The translations under genes and the position numbers were made by a program. Shown in pieces: positions 47,731 to 58,551 of a DNA stretch of 64,000 nt. The notes under the pieces were generated by a model that saw only the letters and a program-made list of their open reading frames with translations, had not been told where the DNA came from and made no database searches. This DNA comes from Adineta steineri (lineage: Eukaryota; Rotifera; Eurotatoria; Adinetida; Adinetidae). Where the stretch lies: contig CAJNOI010000135.1 in the NCBI GenBank assembly GCA_905250115.1, positions 67,614-131,613 on the forward strand, read 5' to 3'. How positions within the stretch are numbered: the stretch's first letter is position 1; each line of letters starts with the position of its first letter.

Positions 47731-49024
47731 ATGGCATAAAGTAATAACTACCTTCTCTTAATTTTATGTGACTACGATCTATCATCACTGCAACTAACTT
47801 CTCAATTGTTATGAAAAAATACTCCCATTTCTTATTTTGTTTTTTTCTTATATGATGAACAGATGCGGCTTCTCAGGACTTATTCGTATTTTTAATTATA
47901 TGAAAAAAAAATATAATTATTTCATATTTTTTTTGTGCAAACAAATCACAATGTATTGTGTACAAAAGATAGATTATTTCTACGCACATTCTTCATGAAT
48001 TTTATTAACCGACATTTTTAATCAAAATTTGTTTCACTTTAAATACATATATATGAGTGAAGTGTAATTTTATTGCACCGTTTGTATTCTTAGATGTAAA
48101 ATTTTGATAACTTCAGTTTCTTTTCTCAAGACCAATCTTTGTGAAATTTTCAGGTTAAGCTTCCTTATTTAGTGCATACTACCACATAAAAAATTTAATA
48201 GAAAACGAGTGTGTGGATGTAACTGTAAATGAATCTAAGGAGAGACTTCCAAACACCGACACCCATCTTTTTGTCCGTGAAACTCATTATTGTCTCTTGG
48301 AGTATACTGAATTGAATAGGCTAAATTATATGATTATTATCTTCTGTTGCATACTTAGTCATTGCATTTTCTTTTGCAACTGAATTAATAGTACTTTTAT
48401 TTACAAATAAATAAGTAAGAACAATTTTCTTTGCTACACATCATTATTGTCAAGTTAATCTACCTAATACATCAACGATTATAAATAGAAATGGAATCAT
48501 TTAGATTGTGCAGTATTATAACAAATGTTATATTGCCAATGATTAATTAATTATATATATATTGTTTTAAGTATATATGCTAATATTAACAAAAAATATA
48601 TGATTCTATTCACACTTTCAAGTTAACAAATTATAATTTTAATAATCTACATCAGAATAAATCATGATGCAATTATGCATAAGATTATCGAATTTATTAT
48701 GCAGCATAAATTTATCCAATAATTCAAGAAAATAATTTCTGAATTTGATTTTTTAATATTGCAATAAATTTAATAATAAATTATATTTCATGCTTTAGTT
48801 CTTATACATATACAAAGTTATATTTTAGTAAGAGTAGTAGATATAACTGTTTGATAGAAAGATTACGAATACATTTTTTTCATTAATATCTTGTGTTAAG
48901 AGTGACATCTATTGAATAAAATAAAAATATATATTCTTCTGATAGACGATTCAGCGATACCAATGAGTGAATCATTTATTAATAGTATTTCCATTTCACC
49001 TAAATTATTGATATTTGAAGATTA
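47731..49024. other. divergent intergenic region
   Basis: AT-rich; contains the telomere-like element 48207-48267. No other signal seen. Confidence 0.45.
48207..48267. repeat. telomere-like two-arm element
   Basis: Left arm gagtgtgtggatgt, right arm aacaccgacacccatc, spacer about 30 bp. Same family as 20437. Confidence 0.5.
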
Positions 49025-49543
49025 ATGATAAATAATTTAACTCGTTTTCGAGTTCTTCAATTATACAAACGTATTATAAAATTATCTCATTCATGGCAAT
49101 CAATTAATCATCCATTAAAAACATCTGAAGAACAATTATATATTCGTAATGAAGCTCGAGAATTATTTCGAAAAAATCAACATGTTGGTTAATTTTTATT
49201 TTATATTTATTATTAATTGAATTCATTTTTTAGGTTAATAATCTAAATGAAATTGAAGAACATATTCGTGAAGGTGAAGCACGAATTGAATTAGCTTGTC
49301 ATTATAAAAATCCATATCCACGACCAGTAAATAAATCTTTTTTTTTCTTCTTAATTATCGATTGTTTTATTTCTATTCAAGGTTAATTTACCAACTTATT
49401 CATTACCACCTAATCATAATCGTATTCGATTTAAAAGTGAATATGAAATTGAAGATATATCAAGACCAATTTATTTAAAATCTTATGAAACTAAAGAAGA
49501 TATTCCCGATAACGAAGAACAATTGAAAACTGATAAATCATAA
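49025..49543 (+). CDS. LYRM1: LYR motif-containing protein 1
   Basis: Three exons, 49025-49183, 49234-49326 and 49382-49543; 137 residues, close to the usual 120-130. The LYR-type motif is LQLYKRI (residues about 11-17). NEARELFRKN follows near 45, then ARIELACHYKNPYPRP, LPTYSLPP and a RPIYLKSY segment, matching LYRM1 along its length. LYR proteins help assemble mitochondrial complexes and bind acyl-carrier protein; the role of LYRM1 itself is poorly known. Introns are 50 and 55 bp. Met at 49025 directly precedes the conserved helix. Confidence 0.88.
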
Positions 49544-49917
49544 AATGTTATTTGTCTAGATTTTTTTTGTTAAATTAGGATATTTTACATTGTTAAACAA
49601 TAGATTTTTATTTGGAGAAATTAATCTCTTTGCCTCTACTTGATTGCATACCGCTGATTTCTTATATAACAAATCTAACTGCAGTCATAGCTGAATTTGA
49701 TATCATTAAAAAATAGACCGGTGGGAAATAATTTTATTGAGATCATCTTCTATTTCATATATTTCTATTGTCATTAATGATAGATAAAAAAAAAGAATAA
49801 TCAAAATGAACATACGTTATATATGAAAATATAATATATGTTTACGAGTGAATGATCACGATATGAGCAAATGTATATAATTGTCTCTATTTCTTTCTTC
49901 GTATTACTATCATAGAA

Positions 49918-51180
49918 TAAAGCGATTAATCTTGCATTTAATGAATTTAAATTTGGTGATAGTTCACAAACAGTTAGTTCTTATCTTCCAATATCACTTT
50001 CATCGGAATGGTTAAATTTACCACAAGCGTTTGAATATCGATATGATCTTGTTAGATATTTTTGGTGGAAATTAATAGAATCTGAAAATGAAATAATAAA
50101 ATTTATTCCACCAAACATATTAACAAGTTCAACTGATGGACATTGGTTTAATCTTCGATGTTTTCATGATCAAGTACCAAAAATATTTATTCCACCATTA
50201 ATAATACCACAAATCTATAAATATGATATTATGATTTCTTATTGTCATAAAGATAAAGATATTTGTCATCGTATTTATCATTGTTTAATTGAAAGTAAAT
50301 TTCGTGTATGGACCGATTGTTGGAAAAATGGCTGAAGCGATCGAAAATTCGCAAATTGTTTTACTTTGTATGTCAAATGATTAAATGAGTGAAATTTTAC
50401 ATCATCTAGCTGATACAATATTGAAAAATCTTTCTTCAAAAGAAGATCGAATTATTAAAAGGTTTATATATTTTGAAACCACCACACCAACTATTTATCT
50501 ATTTATTTATAAATTTCATTTTAGTAAAGTAGATGATTCAACAGTAGATAATGAATCACAAAGTTTATCAGGTGTATGAGAATTGAAGAATAAAAATATA
50601 ATTTCACAGGTTTGCTCAATTAAATGAACGATTTTTAATTAATTCAATCAATTATTTCTTGATTCTGTATTTGATCTATATTATCGTAATAAAATTGAAC
50701 AAGAGAAAATACTTGGATCGATTGATCGAGTTTATTCATGTTTGAATATACAAAGAAATATTGAATATGATTGGAACATGATTTATTTATGTCGAGAAAA
50801 ACAAGAAGAAAATTTATCAACAGGATCTATTTCATGGTTTATTCAATTAAATAATGAATTACAAAAAATGTATCGATTCAATGGCAATTATGTATTGGAG
50901 AAAATAATATTATTGATATACCAAAAGGTTTTTTTTTATTTTTGATTATTATTATTATTTAGAATCGAATATCTCTTTTGAATATTGTATAGAATATTCT
51001 CAAATACGTCTCATTGCTCTTTTGTCAAGTTCTAATGATCATAATGATGTTAATGCTTGGCAAAAAGCTCAATACTTCGTGAATCAAAAATTATTAATTG
51101 ATGAAGATTTACCGGAATGTGTTTATTTAAAAATTATGAAATATAAATATTATAACCGATCTGATGACAATTTTTATTAA
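49918..51180 (+). pseudogene. broken TIR-domain gene
   Basis: After an acceptor at about 49917, a frame runs to 50335 and ends in the first half of a TIR domain (YDIMISYCHKDKDICHRI, FRVWTD). It then hits TGA. One base over, MAEAIENSQIVLLCMSN, the next TIR element, is present but ends at TAA near 50384. Further blocks (50385-50460 SEILHHLADTILKNL; 50607-50930 with ERFLINSINYFL and LDSVFDLYYRNKIEQEK in different frames; 50964-51180) are also shifted against each other. TIR domains act in immune signalling or NAD cleavage. The missing BB-loop to catalytic region and several frameshifts make this a pseudogene. Confidence 0.6.
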
Positions 51181-51227
51181 GAATAAAATAGGTAAAAATG
51201 AAGTCGTATTAATTTAAAAATAAATTG

Positions 51228-52743
51228 TTATAACCAACTATGTTGACTAGTAGGAATATTTTGAGTAAAAATAGTAAGTAAAGTATCTAGTTTTGTTTCT
51301 ATTCTATTAATTCGATCTTCAATTAAATCACAATGTTGATTAAGTTTATGAAAATTCTTTTCATTCGTTTTCTGTTCATAATAAACATTAGTAAGAACAG
51401 TCATAAGAGATTCATTTTCACTAATTGCATTTCGTTGTTGTTGTTTGATAACTTTTGCCTGTCGAATAGCTGTATGTAATCGAGAGAGTAAATTAAATGA
51501 TGCTCGATATTGAGGATCTCGTCGTTTTAAAAACCATGCTCGAACTGAATATTGAATAATTTGCATCGTTTTTATTTTATATTCTCGAGCTTGATTGATA
51601 CGACTAACAAAATCAAGAACCATTTGTTCGGATCGACTCAATGAAATTTTACTTATGAATACTGCAATTAAAACAGCTGAAGCAAAAACACCGAATAGAG
51701 CTGTAAATACTGAAACACCTAGAATATTATTTGAATTTATAAATAAAAAATTCATTTAATTCATTAATCGAACCTCGACCACAATATGTTTGAGGAACTA
51801 TATCACCATATCCTAAAATAATTTTATTATTAAATGAAAGATAAAATATTCCAAAAAAAACTAACCGACAGTAGTAAATGTAACAATAGTCAGCCATGTA
51901 GCATTGATAAATGTTGATGTAGATGCATTTGCTCGAGAGGATACAGAATTAATAGGCATCCACATTCCTTTTTCACATGCATGCATTGACCAACTGGCTA
52001 TAAACAAAATTATCATCAACATAGATGACCAAGATGCCACAGGATATGTTTGAAGAAAAGCTCGAAGAATAAATGAAATTGTAATTGGTACTCGATTAAG
52101 ATATCCAATTGTACGAGATGAAGCAGCATTGACTAATGGAGAATGTAATGTCACGCTACGAGCAATCAAATAAAGACGACCGAACACTTTAATAATCAAA
52201 AATCATATATATATATCTATTGAAAATAAAGAATTTCTTACTTGGTAGAGTAAGCATCATTTCAAGCCATAGAATATTATGTGATAATAAAAATTTAAAA
52301 CTATATGGAAATGGATGGATACTACATACAATTACTTCACAAATCATCATAACAAGACCACGAATTCTTAAAGTTATACGCCAATCAATGATATGATTAT
52401 TTATAGCATAGAGACGAGCATTAAGAATATGATAATAAAAAACAAGTACGATAAGAATTCCTGAAGAAATACTAATTAAAGGACGAATCATATTTATATC
52501 CGTTCTTGAGATTTGTGTAAGTCGAAATTCTGTATCGATTATCATTAATATAAGACCAGATAGACCAAAAATACACATCATATCATTTACACGACGACAT
52601 CGAAAATGAAGTTTTTTACGTTCAATTAAATTATGTTTCATTTTTAGAATTGATTTTTCTCTATCATTAGTTTTCTTTTCACTTGATCTTGTCATTGGAG
52701 TAAATTCAATCAATTCTATTGGCATTATTGCATTACTCTTCAT
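51228..52743 (-). CDS. KCNN: small-conductance Ca-activated potassium channel (SK)
   Basis: Four exons, 52242-52743, 51866-52186, 51774-51812, 51228-51718; 450 residues. Exon 1 has the S1-S3 spans (CIFGLSGLILMII, ISSGILIVLVFYYHIL, MMICEVIVCSI) and the start of S3b. Exon 2 has an S4 with few arginines (RTIGYLNRVPITISFILRAF), S5 and the pore helix (TWLTIVTFTT). The selectivity filter TTVGYGD is split by an intron inside the GYG, with a 39-nt exon 3. Exon 4 has S6 (VFASAVLIAVFIS) and the calmodulin-binding region (LSRSEQMVLDFV, YSVRAWFLKRRD, LHTAIRQAKVIKQQQRN), then a coiled coil. Weak S4 charge plus the calmodulin-binding domain identifies the SK rather than Kv family. It is shorter at both ends than mammalian SKs. 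Convergent with the TIR relic. Confidence 0.9.
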
Positions 52744-54049
52744 CTTAAAATCTAAATAAATACAAATAAATTAATATATATATATATATAATATATGATC
52801 TATTTAATCGGTTGATTACAAGTCAAATATTATAGTAGACTAACATTGGAGAGGTTTGATGAACTACAAATCAACTAAAAAATAAGCTTAAAGTTCCCAT
52901 GGGAACTTGAATTACTACATCAATTTAGTATTTCTTCTATTGGAGAAAAAAAATTATATGATAGATTGTAGTATTACTAGATATAAAAATATTTACCTTG
53001 AATAACTGTTTTTTCTTCCTTCGTTATGTAATGATAGATATATTTTTTAAAAAAAAAGATTTGTTCAAAACTAATTTATTTCAGATGTTGTCGCGCGAAT
53101 AGAAGAATACTTGTGAATAGTAAAACACTTGTAATGTATAAGCGCGTCCTATTGTTTGTCATTCCATATAATAATAAGAAAGAGAAATGTCATGTTGTGC
53201 GTGTTCTTGTTTCTCTTTTATATTTGAAAAGAACTCATCTCCGTCCAATTAACACGCTGTATACGAATGAAGAGTTCACATCTTCTCAAGAGAGTTTAAC
53301 TAATTTGCCCATCGAAAAGTAACATTAGTATTCTTTGATTAGAAAAAGAAAAGAAACATCGTTCATCACATTTTCTAACAAATATTTTTGTCATTTTTTT
53401 TCATTTACATAATAATGATGCAAAATACTGTTCTTTTTATACTTTTTAAGTACATCATTATATATGATTCGTAGACATATAGTAAATTACGTGATGATGG
53501 TTTATTCATTATTTCGAAATAAAAATCGATTGATTTCATTAACAAACAATTTAATCACGAATTACAAAGTATAGACTGATGTCTTGTCAGTCAAATTAAC
53601 CTCATCAACATCATTTTTAACTATTACTCGGAAGAATTTGTGTAAATAATAAATGGATGAAATCGTTAGAATATATACAAAGTCTAGATTTTAGAAAAAA
53701 AAATGCATGATATTATTGTATAGACGACATATTTCTCATGTTTCATGTTAAGAACTGAATAAATTATTGTAATCTATTGTGTAGTTCTATTCTTGTCATA
53801 AATAAAAAAAAAGAATCCATGTGACAGATGATTTTGTGACTCAAAATAAATAGTAATTATTAGCAGTCGAAAGCATTGTATTACAAACGATTGCCTATGC
53901 ATTTTCTTTTTTTTTCTTTTGATCGTAGTATCAACAGAACAAAAAAAATAAATGGGTTAACTGTTATTTTTTATACCCTTAACAGAGACGCGCACATTTA
54001 TCATATATACAGACACACAACTTAAAAACACAAATAAGCATAAAGAAAA
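52744..54049. other. intergenic region
   Basis: Contains an AT dinucleotide run near 52773-52792; no coding exon or repeat recognised. Upstream sequence of both the SK channel and the GFA gene. Confidence 0.45.
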
Positions 54050-54469
54050 ATGAGTCTTACGACTGGTAAATGTTTATGCGGAGAAATCACTGTTTCGATT
54101 CCCACAGAAACATTAAATACATCTGATTTAATTACTATCTGTCATTGTAAAAATTGTCGTCAAGCTGGTGGCTCTCTTGAATCGATCAGTATTATTATTC
54201 CAGAATCATCTGTTAAAATCAATGGACAACCTAAAATTTATCTAGATAATAATACAGATAGTGGAACACCGCTTCAACGTGCTTTTTGTAGCAATTGTGG
54301 TTGTCCTATTTATACAGCTACATCTAATCATCCAGGTATACAAGTTATTAAATTAGGATTATTTGATGAAATTCCTAAACCAACAATGGAAGGCTACTGT
54401 AAATCATTACCATCATGGAGTAAACCAATCGAGGGCATGAAACATTTTGATGCATCGCCATCAAAATAA
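54050..54469 (+). CDS. GFA/CENP-V-family small zinc enzyme
   Basis: Intronless, 139 residues, ATG 54050. The zinc ligands fit the GFA fold: CLCG (C8, C10), CHCKNC (about 41-46) and CSNCGCP (about 84-90). GFA members include glutathione-dependent formaldehyde-activating enzymes and relatives of unknown substrate. The length and Cys layout match the bacterial/fungal type more than animal CENP-V, so horizontal acquisition is possible; base composition and lack of introns do not decide it. Immediately after it lies an assembly gap. Confidence 0.85.
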   Translation: MSLTTGKCLCGEITVSIPTETLNTSDLITICHCKNCRQAGGSLESISIIIPESSVKINGQPKIYLDNNTDSGTPLQRAFCSNCGCPIYTATSNHPGIQVIKLGLFDEIPKPTMEGYCKSLPSWSKPIEGMKHFDASPSK

Positions 54470-54578
54470 TTAGGACATTTGTTTCTTTTTAAAATAGAAT
54501 TCTCAAATAAAAATAATAGCAACGAACTCACTTTCTTATTGAATATATACATCATAACGGCTTTATTTTTTTAAGGAT

Positions 54579-54659
54579 TTATATCCCAACAGGTGTCATT
54601 TCTTGATAAATATTCTTAAGCAATGTTTCAATCAACCATTCATTGGCTAATGTGAAACC
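54579..54659 (-). CDS. possible C-terminal exon cut by the gap
   Basis: On this strand, 26 codons are open from the N gap to a TAA (GFTLANEWLIETLLKNIYQE, then MTPVGI). The residue pattern looks protein-like, but the stretch is short enough to be open by chance. If real, the rest of the gene is in the gap. Confidence 0.3.
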   Translation of the reverse strand, partial: GFTLANEWLIETLLKNIYQEMTPVGI

Positions 54660-54669
54660 NNNNNNNNNN
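54660..54669. other. assembly gap (10 N)
   Basis: Ten N characters, true size unknown; it coincides with the left edge of a duplicated receptor unit, where assemblers often fail. Confidence 0.98.
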
Positions 54670-54866
54670 TTTTAATTATAGACCGGAAAGCTCATTATTT
54701 TATAATCAAGCAAAATCGCAATATGTTATTTGTATTTTGTCAACCAGACAAAAGAAAAAGTGTCTATGAAAACTCTAACAATAATTACTACCTTAGAAAA
54801 ATTGTGAACATATCTTATTTAATAGAAAAACTATCGCGAGATACTTGGTTGTTTGTAGAAAAAAAC

Positions 54867-55790
54867 ATGAATTCGTCTATCATAAATATCGAATCATGGT
54901 TTATTCCAATTGATATTCTAATCATTATATTTACTATTATCACCATTGGACTTCTCATACTCTATTTATGTCTTATTTTATTTGACAAAACATGTCATAC
55001 AATACATATGATGTTAGTTGCTAATTCATGTTTAACTGCATTTCTATTTGGATGTACAATGCTTACTTCATTCATAATTATGCTTATAAATGATCTTGAA
55101 CGAATTTATTATCCTGATTCATATTGTATATTTCAAGCTTACATTAGTTATGCTACATGTGCTGCATTTAATTATTCATTTGTATTACAAGCTCTTTATC
55201 GATATATTCTTATTATTTATCCCCGTGTCTTATTCTGGCAAAGACGACGAACTCAAATGTTATTTGTTTTTAGTACATGGGTTTTAGGTTTTGCATCTCC
55301 TGTTATGTTTTTGTTTAATAATGAAGTTGTCTATAATTATGACAATCAAGTGTGTCAACTACCTCTTCGATTTTCATTTTCAGTTATTTATATATCATTT
55401 ACTGTTTATGGAATTCCTGTCACATTGATTATATTTATTTACTTTAAACTACTTCGATATATACAAGAAACGAGTAAAAATGTAGCATCGATTAATGTTT
55501 TGTCTCGTGCTCGACGAGAATTAAAAATGATTCGCAAAATAGTTATATTAATATCAATTCTAATTGGAGTTGGTTTTGTATATGCAATCTTTATAATCAT
55601 GTCATTTTTTGATCGTTTACCAAAATATCATTTTCGTATTGCGTATATCTTTGGCAGTTCGTCATTTCTTCTAGTTATAATTATTTTATTTCAATTTACT
55701 GATCCACTTAAAATATCATTAAGAAAATTAATCAATATACAATCAAATACAATTGTACCAACTGTAATATTCATAAATAGAAAAACTTAA
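54867..55790 (+). CDS. orphan rhodopsin-like 7TM receptor, tandem copy 1
   Basis: Single exon; ATG 54867 (MNSSIINIESW) gives 307 residues and an N-glycosylated start. The frame is open upstream to 54723, but copy 2 aligns best from here. Seven spans are visible, with LDI-type TM1-2, C in the first outer loop (YCIFQAYI), an ALYRY motif at the end of TM3 (DRY-like), a conserved FRIAY before TM7 and TDPLKISLRKLI in helix 8. Ligand unknown; one of many such receptors in bdelloids. Flanking non-coding sequence is shared with copy 2. Confidence 0.85.
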   Translation: MNSSIINIESWFIPIDILIIIFTIITIGLLILYLCLILFDKTCHTIHMMLVANSCLTAFLFGCTMLTSFIIMLINDLERIYYPDSYCIFQAYISYATCAAFNYSFVLQALYRYILIIYPRVLFWQRRRTQMLFVFSTWVLGFASPVMFLFNNEVVYNYDNQVCQLPLRFSFSVIYISFTVYGIPVTLIIFIYFKLLRYIQETSKNVASINVLSRARRELKMIRKIVILISILIGVGFVYAIFIIMSFFDRLPKYHFRIAYIFGSSSFLLVIIILFQFTDPLKISLRKLINIQSNTIVPTVIFINRKT

Positions 55791-55974
55791 CATTTAGTTC
55801 AAATCTATATTATAATAAACAAAATTTCAGTTCACGAACGTTCATATCAGTAGTCACAGACAGAAAAAACGAAATATACATATATATTATCTATATTATA
55901 ATTTACAAGTTTTCTTCAGAAACTGTTTTCTTATCTAAACTTTTCACATATGTTCCACACTATAAACTTGAACA

Positions 55975-56097
55975 CAAGTATTCAACTATCCATTTGTGAA
56001 AACGCGACAGTGGGGGACAGGAGTAAAAGGGTAAGGAGGGCATCAGTGCAGATGAAAGGAAGAGAGATATTAGCATAGTTGAATAGTTGAATACTTG
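55975..56097. repeat. 123-bp element with 15-bp terminal inverted repeats
   Basis: caagtattcaactat at 55975-55989 and its perfect complement atagttgaatacttg at 56083-56097 bound a purine-rich interior (gtgggggacaggag, agggtaaggaggg). Looks like a MITE-type element; no target duplication recognised. Confidence 0.5.
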
Positions 56098-57442
56098 AAA
56101 CGAATACTTGAATTTAACTTTGAAGTGCGACGCTACTGACTTTTTATTCAGTCAGTTTTTGCTATAATATGAAATTCTAACTCTTCACAGGGGCGTCTAG
56201 TTTCTATATATAATAAAACTTTGAATGGATCGTATACGTTAGCTTAAGTTGCACAAGCGGTATGTGGAAAAGTCCATCAACAACTTTTATAGTATACTAA
56301 AATAGTGAAGAGTATCATTCCATATAGTCTTAGCTACTGAAGATGAATTGCGAAATATTTTAAGTTGCGATAACCTATATCAAAAAGGACTCTTGAAGAC
56401 GATGGTACAGTGATGCATCCGCCTTACTATCAAAACATAACGATCTTATATTAGTCACATTCTTCTCTTCTCCATTTTTAATCCTAGCGAACTCGATTCG
56501 ACTAAACCAGAAGTAATCAATTTTAATTAATTACTATGTACTTATCTATAGAAAGATATATTAATATAGGATATTCGTCTAAACCATTTGAATACCGCAT
56601 ATCCAAGAGCGTTTTTATCTTTTTCGTCAATGTGAATATAGTCGGTATTTGCGAATCAAAATTTTTATATAAGAAAAGTAGTTAAAATCAATCAACTGAC
56701 CATCCGGAATCTTCTACTATCATTCATTACTCAATGATCAATCGATAATCCTGAAATCGAATTCAATTTAATTGAGATTTTAATCGATTTCTTAAATTTT
56801 AATTGATTATGAGATTTTCATCCGGTTTACCACAAAATAATCAATTATAATCCGCTGATAATCACAAAATTAGATTTGATTTGATTATAATTAATTTTGT
56901 AGATGTCACCGGATTTAAAAACAAAAACCGATTAAAATCAACGAAACACAAATTTTTTTTTAACGATTATGAAAATAATCGATTATAATCGGCTTTTTTC
57001 TGAAAAAGCGGCACTTTTCTAGGAATAATTGGATTAGGTTACTCATAATCCGAAACAATCATGAGTTTTTGAAGGAAATTTTTCACTGGAATATCTTCTT
57101 TCGACATTAATTACGCTAACATTCCAAAACTATTCATCTTTTCATCAAATCTATTGACTATTTCAATAAATAGTAGTTTCTAAATAATATCTCAATTTTT
57201 TTTTATCTAAATGAGCGAATACAGAAAAAATATTTTTTCTCAAATCAACTCTACCATGATGTAATTAACATCAATGTGCAAACCCTAAGGTAGTAATTTT
57301 TTATTATTTTGTTCATAATATCTTTTAATTATAGACTAAAAAGCTCATTATTTCATAATCAAGAAGAATAACAAAATATTATTTTTATTTTGTCACCCAC
57401 ACAGAAGAAAAAGTGTCTATGAAAACTCTAATAGTAATTATT

Positions 57443-57545
57443 AGAGGTGTGCGCCGTCGACTTGAACGCGCGTCGGCTCTAGCAAAAACGTCAACTGCCA
57501 GCCGTCGGCTTCAGAAAAAAATCGGTTGGCAGGTGACGTCTTTAA
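57443..57545. mobile_element. hairpin MITE-like insertion, possibly hAT type
   Basis: A 103-bp, comparatively GC-rich block absent from the equivalent site in copy 1 (about 54780). It is flanked by TAATTATT on both sides (57435-57442 and 57546-57553), an 8-bp target duplication as in hAT insertions. The left end agaggtgtgc resembles hAT ends; the right end does not match it. Inside, cgtcaactgccagccg and cggttggcaggtgacg are near-perfect inverted copies. Confidence 0.55.
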
Positions 57546-57627
57546 TAATTATTACCTTAGAAATATTATGAAAATGTCTTATTTAATAGAAAAAATATCG
57601 GGTGATACTCATTTGGTTGTAGAAAAA

Positions 57628-58551
57628 ATGAATTCGTCTTTCGTAATGATTGAATCATGGTTTATTCCAATCGATATTCTAATCATCACATTTACTATTA
57701 TCACCATTGACCTTTCCATACTCTTTTTATATCTTATTTTATTTGATAAAAAATGTCATACAATACATATGATGTTAGTTGCTAATTCATGTTTAACTGC
57801 ACTTGTATTTGGATGTGCAATGCTTAGTTCATTCATAATCATACTTGAAAATGATCTTGAACGAATTTATTATCCTGACTCCTGTTGTATATTTCGAGCT
57901 TATATTTGTTATGCTACATGTGCTGCATTTAATTATTCATTTGTATTACAAGCTCTTTATCGATATATTCTTATTATTTATCCACGTATTTTATTCTGGC
58001 AAAAACGACGAACTCAAATGTTATGTATTTGTAAGTCATGGATTTTAGGTTTTCTGTGTCCTATTATGTTTTTATTTAATAATGAAATTGTCTACAATTA
58101 TGACAATCAAGTGTGTCAACTACCTCTTCGATTTTCATTTTCAGTTATTTATATATCATTTACTGTTTATGGAATTCCTGTCACATTGATTATATTTATT
58201 TATTTTAAATTGCTTCGGTATATACTTGAAATAAGTAAATATATAACATCGATTAATGTTTTGTCTCGTGCTCGACGAGAAGTAAAAATGGTTCGTCATA
58301 TAGTTATGTTAGTATCAATTCTAATTGGAGTTGGTTTTGTTTATGCAATATTTATAATTATGTCATTTTTTGACCGTTTACCAAAATATCATTTTCGTAT
58401 TGCGTATGTGTTTGGTAGTTCGTCATTTCTATTAGTTATAATGACTTTATTTCAATTCACTGATCCACTTAAAATATCATTAAGAAAATTAATCAATAGA
58501 CAACCATATAGAGCTATACCAACTGTAATATTCACAAATAGAAAAACTTAA
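57628..58551 (+). CDS. orphan rhodopsin-like 7TM receptor, tandem copy 2
   Basis: Single exon, ATG 57628, 307 residues, aligned with copy 1 from the first to the last residue with most changes in TM1-2, TM4 and the second inner loop. The ALYRY motif, Cys pairs and TDPLKISLRKLINRQ end are kept. The long stretch VVYNYDNQVCQLPLRFSFSV in the second outer loop is almost the same in both copies. The frame extends upstream into the 103-bp insertion, but that part is not conserved. Confidence 0.85.
   Translation: MNSSFVMIESWFIPIDILIITFTIITIDLSILFLYLILFDKKCHTIHMMLVANSCLTALVFGCAMLSSFIIILENDLERIYYPDSCCIFRAYICYATCAAFNYSFVLQALYRYILIIYPRILFWQKRRTQMLCICKSWILGFLCPIMFLFNNEIVYNYDNQVCQLPLRFSFSVIYISFTVYGIPVTLIIFIYFKLLRYILEISKYITSINVLSRARREVKMVRHIVMLVSILIGVGFVYAIFIIMSFFDRLPKYHFRIAYVFGSSSFLLVIMTLFQFTDPLKISLRKLINRQPYRAIPTVIFTNRKT

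Larger units (their letters stand above)
55791..57627. other. spacer between receptor copies
   Basis: Holds an inverted-repeat element (55975-56097), a zone of repeated aatcgatt/attataatc words (about 56690-57010), the duplicated upstream tract (57310-57442) and a hairpin insertion (57443-57545). No coding exon recognised. Confidence 0.5.
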
